Assembly (NCBI GenBank): GCA_020650975.1
Contig: JAIPMN010017053.1
Span: forward strand, 1 to 35,803
Direction of reading: 5' to 3'
DNA length: 35,803 nucleotides
DNA from: Apostichopus californicus
Lineage: Eukaryota > Echinodermata > Holothuroidea > Aspidochirotida > Stichopodidae
Part shown: positions 12,901 to 24,900 of the stretch, in pieces
Layout: each line of letters starts with the position of its first letter
Numbering within the stretch: the stretch's first letter is position 1
The notes under the pieces: model-generated
Databases searched by the model: none
What the model saw: the letters and a program-made list of their open reading frames with translations, nothing else
What the model was told of the DNA's origin: nothing
Translations under genes and position numbers: made by a program

Positions 12901-15900
12901 AGCTAACAAAATTACATCATGCTAAAATGGGTTAAAGCAGCATTTTGCGTCCTTTTCTATGATATTTCTCAACCTCACTGACTCCACTATGCCATAACGA
13001 CATGCATAACTAGCTTATCTATTTAAATCTTACTTCAAATGGTGCCATAAAAGTCGAAAAATTTGCAACTTTCAACTTTGTTTTTCTCCAAGATATTTTC
13101 CGTTGGGATCCCAATAAACCTCGCCCACAATATGAATATTTAAACACTACGAACGTCATTGACCAATACGTAATACAACACCATGTTTGATTTGTGGACA
13201 GTCTATATGGCAGTTGTACCAGGGAGTTCCATAACAACTCCCTGGTTGTACCAATGCAGTCTTGAATCTATTTTTAGCAACGGCTCATAACTAAACCTGG
13301 ATCTCTGATTGGTTGAATTCAAACTAGTGGGTTTGGGGGCCTGTATGCGATTAATTTTAAATGTGGAATTTTGTCGTGGATACTTTTCTCATTATCTGCA
13401 AATATCCTTAATTACTCGCCAATTAACAATGTTGGCAGGGAAAAACTTGGTTGATATCTTAGTTTGCTGTTTTGTGATTGATATATGTAAAAAACTAGAT
13501 GGACATGTCAAAAAAGTAGAAAACGGCGACCAAACGCAAAATGCTGCTTTAAGCCTTCAATTGCCAATGTCTAATATTAACTAAGTTGATTATGAAGTCC
13601 ATCTGCCTACACAATTGTTAACACAATACAGTACTCCAAGTTGGGCACAGTGGGGTCATTGTGTGTTATTACAGATCTTTCTGTAGGGTTTTAATGTGGT
13701 CTGTATTTAACATCAGGGTGTTCATTTCATCCATTTGAAAGTTCAGTGGAAAGATGAAATCACATTAGTTCACACACAACAAAAAAAAGATCCCACCTGA
13801 CATTTCTCATTTCTCCTTCCCAATTTCTGAAAGAAGATTCAAGGTGATGTCCTCTGGATATGCTAAGATGATCAAAGGTGTCATTACCGTACAGTTTTGC
13901 CAATAAGTAGAAAGTTTTGTTATAAATGTGCATGCATGCTGAGCAGTAGAATGTTTTGTCACTGATAAGAAACAATTGAAATGTGATTTAGTTTACATAT
14001 CTTTGCTTCTATTAACAGCTCTTGGGTGATGAAAGTAACTTTGGTCAGTTTAAATTGAAGACGTTTGACCTTAGCCAGTATATGAAGCTGGATTCTGCTG
14101 CTGTGAGAGCTCTCAACCTGCTACCTACTGGTCTTGAGGGTAATGTTGAACTTAATGCCTTACATGATTCAGTTAATATGACTTGTACAGAATAATGTAG
14201 TAAAAGCAGTAATTAACCCTGAAATTAAGGGAATCAAACCTCATATCTGAGAGTTGTATTGGGAAGGGCAGGGCACTCAAAGGGTCACAGTGTCATCAAC
14301 ATGATCCAGCCTCCCAATTTTAGTTACCTCTTTCATGATTGAGAGTGGGTGTTGGTAGATTTAGTGTGAAGGGTAATAAGTCAGTCAGGTAAACCATCCC
14401 CAGCTTACTTCCAGTATCATAGATGTGATATTCTATTAAGTAAGTTCTTCTGGTTAGTCACAGATGCATGCTGCAAGTCATGGGTAGGTAGATAAATTTT
14501 AGACAAATTATATCATGTCTTTGTGCATGTTTGATTGTAGTTACTGTCATGTGATTATGGGATGGGCTCCCAGTAGCTTCGAGGATAGGGTATAGTTAGC
14601 CAATCCTGCCCTGGGGTTGATTAAAGGTTAGGCTCATATAGCCTTCATATTATGCAGATCACTCCAGAAGTTCCAGTTGATTTCCTGTTGATTAATTCTC
14701 TCCTCTCAAGTCAATGATGAATTGATGATGATAGTAAAATAGTTATTGAATCAAGTGGTAAATTAAAGGAAAGCAAAATTATTCTTGATTGTATTAAGTG
14801 TGGCCAATCTCTGTTCTACAGCATTTTCTAATTTAAATTAACAGGTCTTCAAGAAAAGCAATATTACTCTTCTGAGTTTCTCAGAGGATCAGTTGTCATT
14901 TAACTCATAAGAGCAAGTTATAGCCCATAGGCTTTTCAACTATGCATGGCTCCCATGATGTTCTTGCTTAAAATACACAGTTAACACTATTTTTCATTAA
15001 TTCGAAAGATCAGTTATGATTCAGTTTTTAGAATAATGGGTAATTTGTTCTCAAACTTTTGCAACCGAAACTTACTGTTAAACATAAACTTGATATTCTG
15101 TAGGGTATCTTAATTTTTTGATTTAAATCATGCACCTTACTTGTAGTTGATTATTGTGAGTTCATCTGATGTTCAGCCTGCATTTTTAGTATGTTAAGTT
15201 AACTACATAAATGCAAGCTGTCCACAAACATATTTATTAAATCTTCCCTGCAGGAGTCAACAAAAGTATGTCTGTTCTTGGCCTTCTGAATAAATGTAAG
15301 ACTGCACAGGGGCAAAGGTTACTTGCTCAGTGGGTGAAACAACCCTTAATGGACAAGAACAAATTAGGTAAGTAAAGAAGACAAAATACTATTAACCCAA
15401 CAAAGTAATTCTCAACTCTTTCTAAAAGTTTTGAAGAGACTTACAAAAGATTATGAAGAGTAAGATTGCAAGATGCACAAGCTGACAAGGATGTATAATG
15501 TACATGGTGAGTCATACCTTTCAAAAAGTGATACTCATACAACTCTGGTAGTATTAAAATATGTAATGCTTGTGACACTAATCACAGTGATGTTGAGATC
15601 AAATAGAGTTGTAAAAACGAAGATCAACTGTATCGACTTTCTGTAACTGACTCTGTTTTCAACGCACCAAATTACTTTACAACCAGTGATTATGCTAGTG
15701 AGGTGAGGTAATTGACTACAGCCTAGCGATGGTGATGATGTACACGGTGATATTCATGCTGGTGTATCTTATTCCTGATGGTGGTGGGTTTATCTCAAAC
15801 GTAACAATATAAATCAAAATAAAATAAAACTGTTAGCAAACTGCTTATCCACTAGAGAGCCTGTGTAATAGAATGTGTAAAAGTAAGTTGGCCTGACGTT

Positions 15901-18900
15901 TCGATCCTAGCAGGATCTTCTTCAGAGGCTAAATGACAAGTAACAGTAACAGAACGGACAAAAACACGCAATGAGCACGGTGAACACAATGAGATACATG
16001 TAAGGGGATTAGTAGACAAGGGATGGAGAGAAGAAAGCAACAGGGGAAGAGGAGAGGTAGGAGATAAACAGTGGAGGGACAAAGGGAGGATTAAAGGAAC
16101 GGGGTAGGGAATAAACTGGAGAAGGACAAAGACAGAAAGGTGTGGAGAAAAAAAATATATATATATAAATCAACCTAACTCATCTTACATTGATAGATAA
16201 TTGATACATCAAACAACAACATCACTTACATTACGATACTATACCAACAAACCCTATGCAAACACATGCCTACCCTTGGTTATACCTCAATGATGCAACT
16301 GTATGATGCAATAACAGACAATCCCGCTAAACAATCAATCCGCACTGGCTTGCCTACTGTTGCATGCAACCTTAAGACAATGGGCCTAACCATATCCTCG
16401 CCTTTAAGCGATAACACAACTTCATACTCAGAATTAACAATCAATACACATCCAAGCATTCCCACAGGGAAATATGACTTTAAAGTTCATAACGATTACT
16501 GATTTGCTTAATATGTGGGGCAAAACAACCTTAATCTTGTAGTAACATGACAAAGAGCCCTTGAAATACAGCTGAACTGGCTTTGTTGATGATTGCAAAT
16601 ATATAAATAATTCTATGGCAGGCCATTCTGACTGAACTCTGAAGCAGTAGTAAACTGTGACCATGGGATGTGTGTTTTATAACCTCACTATTTCTTTTCT
16701 TCAGTAAGGGATAATGGTTTTAAAGGAAGTGCCACAATATGTAGCTTTTTGAAATGAGTATAGTAGAATAGGGGAAGGTCATGTGTTCCCTAAATTCGTG
16801 TAATGTGTAGCTTACATATGTAGCTTAGCTATACTGATAGACACTGTAGATGCTGTGTTCGTCAGTCAAGCTATAACCACTTTTTCAATCACAATTTTAA
16901 TCTACAAAGCCTTAATGAAAATGGCAAACAGCGAAACCTAAGAAACATTGATTTGTATTTTGAGACTTATTTTACCCATTTAGGGGAATTATACAGTGAA
17001 CTTCAAAGCATGTGTTCAGTTTGTACTCCTCGCCTTTACAAGTATAATTCTCTTTATTAATGGTGGAATTTGGTCAAACCATGGATGACATTGCACTGTT
17101 AGAGGATAGAACTAAACAGCTGAGCAAAATCAGCAAGACCTTCATCACCGATATCTTTAAATACTAATACCCTTACTATTGTGAATTCACCATATATCAT
17201 CATACAACCAACTTCAGGATCAAATCTAGTCAGGAATTCTACCATGTTGGAAGACAGAAAATGCTTCGTTGTGAGCTTAACTTAAGGTTGTTAGTTATAA
17301 AATTCATTTTAATTTTAATTTGTGCATTAATACTGAGAGTTATATGTGTTTGTTTGTTATGTTTTCAATAGTTTCTTTAAAGTAATGTCATATATTAATG
17401 ATCAAGTTACCTCTAGTGAATGCTATAGAATCATTTGGCTTTGCATCATTATTGTTCTTTAGAGATAAATGTTGATTTTGAAACAAATTTCAGTCTTTAA
17501 AACACTTGTATTAATGTTCTTATAACAAAACAGCAATTTTGTACAAAAACACAAAACAGTTAGATATACTTAATGGCAGTAAGAGCTAATTGTTTGAGTA
17601 AACATAGTACTGTCAAAGTATGTGAAAGCCTCAAAATGACACAAAGTTACTAAAACATTATAAAGAAATGTTTTCAAGCTAATAACACAGTAATATTTTA
17701 AGTTTGTCTGTTACTTACACTGAAGTTTCTGCTTAACAAATTTAATTGATTAACACTGTTAACACTGTTAAATGGGTCATTACATACAAATTCAAAGAAA
17801 ATCTTGTTAGGTCACCTCTTGGATTTGGTTCTCCTGCATAACTGGTAATTATTGGTAAGTTAGGAAAATCTACAAAATTCGAGAGCTGTCGGCCTTGTAC
17901 AAGTTACAGCTGTTTGAATTGGAGATGCTCACTTTTGCTCAAGCAAGAGTTTCTCGATCACAAAGTACCAACTTTGAGTCTTCATAAATTCGTGCTAAAA
18001 CATGGTAGTCATGGAAATGTCTGAGAGGCCTAGTTTTAGCAAATATAAAAACAATGGAAGAATGGAAGTTTTTGGCCACACCCCACTATAGTAAACGATG
18101 AAAGCGAGAGAGGACAAAGTTTTGGTTAAAGATTGTTGGTAATATAAAAGCCATATACCAGTTACTAAATCAGAACAGAGGTTAATGTGCAGAAGCCTTT
18201 ATGTTGATCACAACTATGCAAATTACCCTTGTAGCAGTGTTACTTCCTGTCCTAAGGACTGTAGTATATCATGATGAAATCATCAAACCCTGTTTCATTT
18301 AATCAGAAGAGAGGCTGAATGCAGTGGAAAGTTTCGTGGATGATACAGAGCTCAGGCAGCTGCTACAGGATGAACACTTAAAACGAATTCCAGACTTCCA
18401 GAGGCTGTCCAAAAAGTTACAGAGAAAGAAGGCCACTCTTCAGGATTGCTACAGGGTTTATCAAGCAATTGACTTTATGCCAGAGATCATTGATGCTCTA
18501 AACCGTTATGATGGAAATCACAGTAGTCTGCTGAAGGAACTATTTGTGAAACCATTGCAAGTAAGACACAAATAGTACAAGTTTGGAATGTTCCATGTAT
18601 TTCTGCTGTGTGTCTTTATCCATAGAAGACTGCATGAATGATTCACGTCTATCAGGATATATATGAACTGTTGATAGTGATGAAATCATCAGTGTGCACC
18701 TATCAAAATGTGAGATCTACAGCCCATCATGAACCCATACCTGGAAGGAGAAACGAGTCTTGTTTTTAGTTCTTTGAGGGTGCAGTATGTATTGGTTTCA
18801 TCGTATGTTTTATCATTGCCCAGACAAACATTCAAAATGGAGATCTCATTAACAATGTTTGTAAAAGATAAAATTGAATATTAAATATGTATGCTTATTC

Positions 18901-21900
18901 TGCATCAATGATTTAAGTGGACAGTATGATATAGTTTTGCAGTTTGCCTTTTATGTCTTAGAAGTATGAATAGGTTATTTTAATTAACTTCCTTGAAACA
19001 ATTAACCTCTTCATTTCAGATCCCCCATTTCAAAGAGTAGCTAGTTATGCCGTTCATTGTAAGATCAGTATGTAAGATTAAAGAAAGGTCATGATTTTTC
19101 AGAGTCCAAAGACAAACAAGGGTTTAAACAAAACACTTCAACAGAATTGCACTCAGTAATGTTAAATAACTAATATTTTTCAATAACCCTTGTAAGAGCC
19201 ATTGGAAAGAAATGTTTCTTATTTGAATCGGGCATGATTGTGAAGTTGTAAATCTGTTAAGGTCAGTTTGGTTAGTAAATTACTAGTGATGGGAATGGAA
19301 ACCTGCGAGATTTTAAACCTAGTTCAAACCACATTACTACTCGATCTAGAAATCTGTAAGAATGATACATTTTACTGGTAACCTCTTTCATATTACATGT
19401 CTATTGTTTCATCTTGGTAATATTACACTCTTTTATGACATCAATATCAGTGTGGTTAAGTATAGTATTGTCAGCAATATCAGTGTAGTATTTGAAGGAT
19501 ACTTGTTGCTATTCCTACCTGAGTTTGTAAATACATTGTTTACCTTGCTATAGGTATACTGTACTGTACAACATCCCTGTACACGTAAGTGCAACATCGT
19601 TAGATCTTTATTTAGCCAGCTATATGGTCATTGCAGTGTAAATAAACCATGGAAAGTACTAGAGATGACATTTGCCCTCCAAACATACATATTTGGAGGA
19701 ACTGCACTCTACTCCTTACTTTTGTACAAACTTCATTACACACTTAGATGTTTTTCGATATTAGTTGTTTAAATGGATGTGCAGCCTCGCAGTACATATC
19801 ATATAAAAGATAAACAAACTTACATAGTTTGTCACAAATAACTCTAATTGCCACATAACATTGGGTTGGCATACACAAGGTACATGGTTGTGTTGAATGA
19901 GAGCCTAGGGAGAGTAACCAAATTAACAAACAGGTACCCTGGAAAAACTTTTCAAACCATTCTTATCACTTTTAATTTTGCTAATGACTTGGATATTGTG
20001 TTTTAATTATTCTCAGGAACATCTGATGGATTTTGGGAAATTTCAAGAAATGATAGAAACAACAGTGGACCTACAGCAAGCTCTAAACCAAGAGTATTTA
20101 ATCAGAGCTGACTTTGATGAAAACTTAACAGGTTTGTTTCTGTGCCACACCTAATCCAGTATATCAGATCTTGGCATCCCAATTACAGAGAGAATGATAT
20201 CAACTGTAGCTTTCACATTAGTTTACTATTGATATCCTTAGTGGACAATGTTCATTGTATGAATCTGCTTCTCCCTCCAAAGGGAAGAAATTAAACTGAT
20301 TGTTCAAATTTTGTACATTTGGTTTGGTTTCCGTGAATGACTTCACCAGCAGCCTTAACAGTGATATCAGTCTGAATTATTGAGTGACATCTCATTGCAT
20401 AAATTCGAATTTATTTTTGTTGTAGATTTCAACAATTTTAAGCCCAAGAAAAATGCAATGCATATTACTCCATTTGATTATTTTATTAAATACATAAAAC
20501 TACAGGGTGGTTAAATTGCTTTAGCCATACTGTAATTACACTTGGCACACTTATGGTGGTTTCATAACTTTCTTATTTCCAGCTCTTATTTCAACATGTA
20601 TCCCAACAAGAGAACTATTAACAGGCTAAACAGCAATTTATATTAACTAACGTTAATGTTTCATTTCCTTATCAGCCTTGAGGTCCAAAATGGACACACT
20701 AGAAAGAGACATAGAGGCACAGCTTGGCAAAGCAGCAACATCTTTAGGTCTTGAAGCTGGCAAGACTATCAAACTTGAATCAAATAATATGCTTGGATAC
20801 TTCTTCAGGGTGACAAGAAAGGTAAGTACAATGTGCATGAAAAAGTCAATAGATGCCACAACATGAAGTTGCCATATCATGGCTATGTAGTCTAGAGGAT
20901 GCTCAGTGTGGCTATAAATTACATATAAACTGAGCAAGTTGTGATGTGCATGCATCCATAAAATTTATTACAATTTTCCAGGACTACCAATAATAATTTC
21001 AAATTCAATTTTGCACCTTTCTGCTTTGTCACTCGTCTGTCTTTACTGAGTAGCTATTCTCATCAAGTTGTTGCTTACGTAAGTAAGTTCATGCAAACCC
21101 TGCGTTGTGTTGAAAGATAATGTAATAGGAAACTGCAAATATGACAAAATGGAGAAGTTCCCCAGTGCACCAGCTGTGTTCCCAGAGTTTTTGTGAGTCC
21201 TTTTTCTGTTTCACAACATACAGTATCAACATGCATTGTTTGTTACCTTTGATTATTTGATGGCCACTGGTCAAGACCTAACTCAAATCTAATTTTGATC
21301 AGTGGGCCATATAAACTTTGTTGAATGTATTAGACATTTATTAACAATTTTATTTATTTTCATTTCCACAAATCCAAATGAGTTTGCACCATTTCAGAAA
21401 AGTTTATCATGGTACTGGCCAAAATTAGCAGAGGTTATTCTTATTTAACAAAGTGAATCTAGCATAACTTTTAACTACCCATGGTATCAAAGATCTTAGA
21501 AAAACATGTCCAGAATCATTTTTAGTTCAATTAAGATACAGAAGTTGTGCAGGGACACTAAAATGGTTATGAATGTAGATAAGAAAAGACTGTTAATGTT
21601 TACTAGACAAATACAAAGCAGCATGAATGGGGATAGCCTGGTATAAATATTTATATATATAGATAGTTATAAGTTAGAAAATGATGGACTGGGAATGTTG
21701 CGTACAATGTTGAGTACAATCAGTGCAAAATAAATATGAACAAAATGTACAATAGTTAGTACAAGATATCCCTTGTAACATAGAAGTAAGCAGTTTATTG
21801 TATAAATATATTTATTTGGGGCCAAGGTAGGCCTACAAAATGTGGTAACAAGAGAATTCTAAAACTAATCAAATCAGCAATGCAGTCATATCACAGCAAA

Positions 21901-24900
21901 CTAGTCTCATACACAACTACCTGAATCCTCTGAAGTTGATTTTAAATTCAGAGTGACAAGCTATGAAATAGATTGAACTAGCAGAGATAAAAGAAAGAAG
22001 GTTCATTGAACATGAATGTTTCTTTACAATATGATCAATCAAATCAAATTTTAGTATAACAAGGCCCATTTAGGCTATTGTAGTTGATTCTACAACTCAC
22101 TAGATGTATAAAAGCTGACATTTTGGTCCTCGCAGGAGTTTCTTCAGATGCAACACTGTGAAGTAAGGAAATCAGATGCAAGGCCTGCAAGAAATAATGT
22201 GAGGAAAGTTCAAAGAAATGGGAACATTTGAATGTGCAATAGGTTCATTGTCTGCAAGATACACATCTTGATCAGTCACAGTACACATACACATGAATAA
22301 TAACATAACCTGTAATGTCAATGTAATGAATAATGACATCACCTGTAATGTCAATGTAACGTTTCTACAGTCAAAACAAGGAAGCCTCACACTCCAGTGA
22401 GTGGCACTTCATACTTCCAAACCACACAAACCAGGCAATGAATTGTCAGGTCACTGACACTCTATTACAGCAAAAAACTTGAGGGAAACCATTTTATATG
22501 ATTCAGTCTCATTGTTTCAATATCCAGATGGGAATGACCATCCATTTATTGTTACCCTCCTTTCCTACTCTTCGACTTTCCTCTCTCCATAACTCATCAT
22601 AGCCATCCACATACAACTTGCTCTTTTCTAATCCCTCATGTTTGTCTCCTTGCTCCTTTAAACCTTTGCTCATTCTTTCTATGTTACATTTTGGCCTCAA
22701 ATTCTCTGTTTTCATTTCTTTCTGCCTCTGAAGATCTTACAAGGATCAACGAATCAGCGTCTCGTAGCTGTCTACATTTGCTTGAACAGGTTGTTTGCTG
22801 TAGATCAGAAATGTCCTTTTAAAATAACGTGCAAGCTCAGGTTACTATTGATTTATCAAAACTCAATAATTCAAACTTAGTGATTCTTTATCTGGGTTGA
22901 GGGTTTGGTCAGGCCATTTCATCTACTATTATTGGTATCATGAAATTGATGCTGTAGTTATTTGATTGAAACCTGGATTTTTTGCAGGATGAGAAAGTAT
23001 TGAGGAACAGCACAAAGTTCACAACCATTGACACCAATAAAAATGGTGTTCGTTTCACCAATTCCACGCTCAAGTCACTGAACGATGAATACCTCGCATC
23101 AAAAGAAGATTACAGTGAAACTCAGAAAGCTGTTGTAACAGAAGTCATAAATATTGCTGGTGAGTGTTGTGCAACAGACTGATGCACATTTGTACTTACT
23201 GATCTGTTATGTATGGTATATCATGAGCTCACTAGTCTGTATGTTACAGATGTATGATGCTATAAATTGGCTTTGGTGTACTGCTAGCACTGGTAATTTT
23301 CTGAATGCATCATGTATTGACCTTTATTGTAAAGTAGAGCTAAGATAATTCTAAGTTAACAAGATGCATTCACATATAATGCCTTGTACTCATAGGTCCT
23401 CATGTAAATACACACTTTTGTGTTTTGTTTTATTCTTTGTAGCCGGATATGTTGAGCCTATGCTATCCCTAAATGAGGTCACTGCTCAGCTTGATGTATT
23501 AATAAGGTAAATAAATTTTCTCAGTCTCTCTGATATATTTTCTCCCTTAAACACCTCAATTGGTTTGTTTTACATTTTATAAACTGTAGAATGACATTGA
23601 TATCACTGCAGTGACTTGTGCAAAGCTGGGTGGCAGAGGGAGGTGCAGTCCCCCACCCAATGTCAAATCATCAGTCAGGGAAAATGAATACATTGGGGAG
23701 TTTTGCATTCAGTCAGGGAAGAATTGGACCACTACTACAGTTGTACCCTCTCCCCATCTCCTTTTTCAACCTCACACAAAGTATTTATTAGGAACTATTT
23801 GCATTTAGGCTACTTATATAGAACTAACTTAAAGTCTATATATGCCTCAGAATGCACCATTTGACATGTATGTTTTTCTTTTATTTTCTTCTGGGGGAGA
23901 ACCCCAGACCATTCATGCAATGGTGAGAGTTTGCTACAATAACCTCATGGCAGCACCCCCTTTATAAAATACTTCATTCACATCTGGCCCTCCTATAAAG
24001 ATTTAGGTAACTTTCTAAATCAGTTGAGAGAACTTAGATTTTTCGTGAATTTTCAAGTTGGGCCCCACGCCAACCCCACCCACCGCCCATCGCCCACCTT
24101 TGAAATTCTGTGCACTCCACTGCATGACTGTTCAGATGAAATAGTACAAAGTTGAGACTTTTACATTTTGTACTTTAGTTTTGTTGTCAAATGTTGATTT
24201 TGCATAAAGGTGTGAAAATAATAATTTAAAAAAATAATAATAAAATAGTACTTATATAGCGTACATAAAGTATTTGTTGATTATTGCCTTATTTTACCAG
24301 TTTATTGTTACAATTTATAATTATTTGCCTCTTTTCAGTTTTGCTCAAGTTTCTTCTAGTGCTCCAGTGTCATATGTAAGACCTAAAATCCTTGAGAAGG
24401 GGACTGGTGTCATCAAGGTAGTCCAGGGACGGCATCCTTGCCTTGAAGTCCAAGATGATGTAGCATTTATTCCAAATGACATCACTTTTGAGAGAGACAA
24501 ACAAATGTTTCACATTATCACTGGTCCAAACATGGGTGGCAAATCAACATTCATCAGACAGGTATGCCTTTAAAGGAGCATTTTGCGTCCTTTTCTATGA
24601 TTTTTCTCAACCTCACTTACTCCACTATGCCATGACGACATACATAACTAGCTTATCATTTAAATCTTTCTTCAAATGGTGGCATAAAAGTCGAAAAATT
24701 TGCAACTTTCAACTTTGTTTTTCTCCAAAATATTTTCCGTTGAGATCCCAATAAACCTTGCCCATAATATGAATATTTAAACACTACGACATCATTGACC
24801 ATTACGTAATACAACACCATGCTTGATTTGTGTATTCTATATGGCAGTTGTACAAGGGAGTTCCATAACAACTCCCTGGTTGTACCAACGCAGTCTTCAA

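Larger units (their letters stand above)
20822..22987 (+). other. intron 13
   Basis: About 2.2 kb. It carries the reverse-transcriptase remnant and the two hammerhead-like relics listed separately, plus a TAGGCCTA word near 21831 and two near-identical phrases AATGACATCACCTGTAATG / AATAACATAACCTGTAATG (~22296-22350). Otherwise AT-rich. Confidence 0.5.

Noticed and set aside
13019..13584. Matching small ORFs in introns 8 and 16 (also 24656-25157) as a duplicated gene
   Set aside because: Their similarity is explained by the two MITE copies. The ORFs are on opposite strands, lack any protein motif and are incidental translations of the element.
15852..16082. Minus-strand ORF of 76 codons in intron 10
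   Set aside because: It is a read-through of the pyrimidine-rich repeat and the hammerhead-like motif. Its [12 protein letters not shown] run is simply the translation of that motif.
20653..20955. Minus-strand ORF covering exon 13
   Set aside because: It is the antisense shadow of an MSH2 coding exon.
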